Below, in pieces: positions 63,903 to 64,000 of a stretch of DNA of 64,000 nucleotides. Position numbers and translations under genes: made by a program. Origin of the DNA: Phosphoribacter sp037046615 (lineage in GTDB: Bacteria > Actinomycetota > Actinomycetes > Actinomycetales > Dermatophilaceae); assembly GCA_037046615.1 (NCBI GenBank), contig JBAOHD010000032.1, positions 62,001-126,000 on the forward strand, written 5' to 3'. How positions within the stretch are numbered: position 1 is the first letter of the stretch; each line of letters starts with the position of its first letter. The notes beneath the pieces are model-generated. The model saw nothing but the letters and a program-made list of their open reading frames with translations, was not told the origin of the DNA and searched no databases.

Positions 63903-64000
63903 GTGCCTGATTCCTCGACGCCGGACAGGTTCGCGCCCGGTCCGGTCCCCGATGCCCGGTATGCCGGGTGGCTGGCTCGCGCTCTCGAGCTCGCGCGGGC
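63903..64000 (+). CDS. tadA: tRNA adenosine deaminase, N-terminal fragment (probable)
   Basis: From GTG 63903 the frame runs to the window end, giving a short disordered start and then YAGWLARALELARA. This resembles the first helix of actinobacterial TadA, which deaminates A34 of tRNA-Arg(ACG); a tRNA-Arg(ACG) gene is in this window. TadA often lies divergent from upp in Actinobacteria. Only 32 codons are visible, so this is tentative. Confidence 0.5.
   Translation, partial: MPDSSTPDRFAPGPVPDARYAGWLARALELAR

Larger units (their letters stand above)
260..63966. repeat. Dispersed word GTATGCCG/CGGCATAC, about 90 copies across the window
   Basis: By hand I located 93 exact copies (48 as GTATGCCG, 45 as CGGCATAC), about one per 690 bases. 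Base composition predicts two or three. Copies occur in genes on both strands, in several reading frames, and as inverted pairs in hairpins at 260/286, 7388/7410, 8606/8616, 16536/16569 and 18114/18178. An extended form GGTATGCCGTCCGC recurs at 259, 281 (inverted), 16535, 17003, 35187, 37842 (inverted) and, with one change, at 18172 (inverted) and 54950. Confidence 0.85.

Noticed and set aside
260..63966. GTATGCCG as a Chi-like or KOPS-like site
   Set aside because: Those words are strongly strand-biased along a replichore, whereas here both orientations are nearly equal over 64 kb; a balanced uptake- or modification-type word fits better.

Overview
The window is a high-G+C (roughly 70 %) actinobacterial chromosome segment. 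GTG starts are common, genes are packed as translationally coupled operons with ATGA/GTGA overlaps, and the families are typical of Actinobacteria: DUF3618 and holin-family envelope proteins, an EtfD-like membrane Fe-S oxidoreductase, GTP-type PEP carboxykinase, LytR-CpsA-Psr protein, sunset-domain protein. I would place it in Micrococcales, perhaps near Intrasporangiaceae/Dermatophilaceae, but that placement is a guess.

Layout. 1-3.2 kb: end of an osmoprotectant-binding protein, a three-gene envelope operon and a short-chain dehydrogenase. 3.2-8.6 kb: etfD, a divergent MarR regulator, and an orphan diiron protein with its ferredoxin reductase. 8.7-10.9 kb: YtxH-like protein and the cysteine pair cysK-cysE. 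10.9-16.4 kb: a coupled operon of subtilisin-like protease, ECF sigma factor, small accessory protein and TPR-CHAT protease. 16.6-25.6 kb: two tRNA-Ser genes, ceramidase-like membrane protein, cold-shock protein, LCP protein, and a two-component system with a GT39 glycosyltransferase and a GtrA protein. 25.9-33.9 kb: pckG, tRNA-Arg, a degraded MNT-HEPN toxin-antitoxin pair, a kinase-methyltransferase fusion, a DUF480 protein, an amidohydrolase and a hydrolase. 34-43.5 kb: tctCBA transporter, UspA, malic enzyme, acyl-CoA synthetase and a (His-Glu-Asp)n repeat protein. 43.6-54.8 kb: a branched-chain-type (HAAT) ABC transporter operon containing two CoA ligases, with a divergent IclR regulator and an acetyl-CoA-synthetase-like pseudoenzyme. 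54.9-64 kb: YbaK-like protein, argS, cupin, pirin, pntAB, a PH-domain membrane protein, a 56-residue membrane protein, upp and the start of tadA.

How the genes fit together. Several blocks form coherent units: cysteine synthesis (cysE-cysK), carboxylate uptake and C4 metabolism (tctCBA, malic enzyme, pckG, pntAB for NADPH), fatty or aromatic acid uptake with CoA activation (the HAAT operon, the CoA ligases, and EtfD as an electron sink for acyl-CoA oxidation), and a sigma-factor-linked proteolytic cassette.

Two features cut across the whole window. First, the octamer GTATGCCG/CGGCATAC occurs about 90 times, nearly equally in both orientations, where base composition predicts only two or three. 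Inverted pairs of it form intergenic hairpins, and inside genes it forces rare codons such as ATA. It looks like an uptake-signal or genome-organising word. Second, many otherwise intact genes (pckG, livK, upp, pntA, pntB and others) are broken by frameshifts, most of them single-base insertions that tend to place G after C or C after G. I read these as sequence or assembly errors rather than real pseudogenes.
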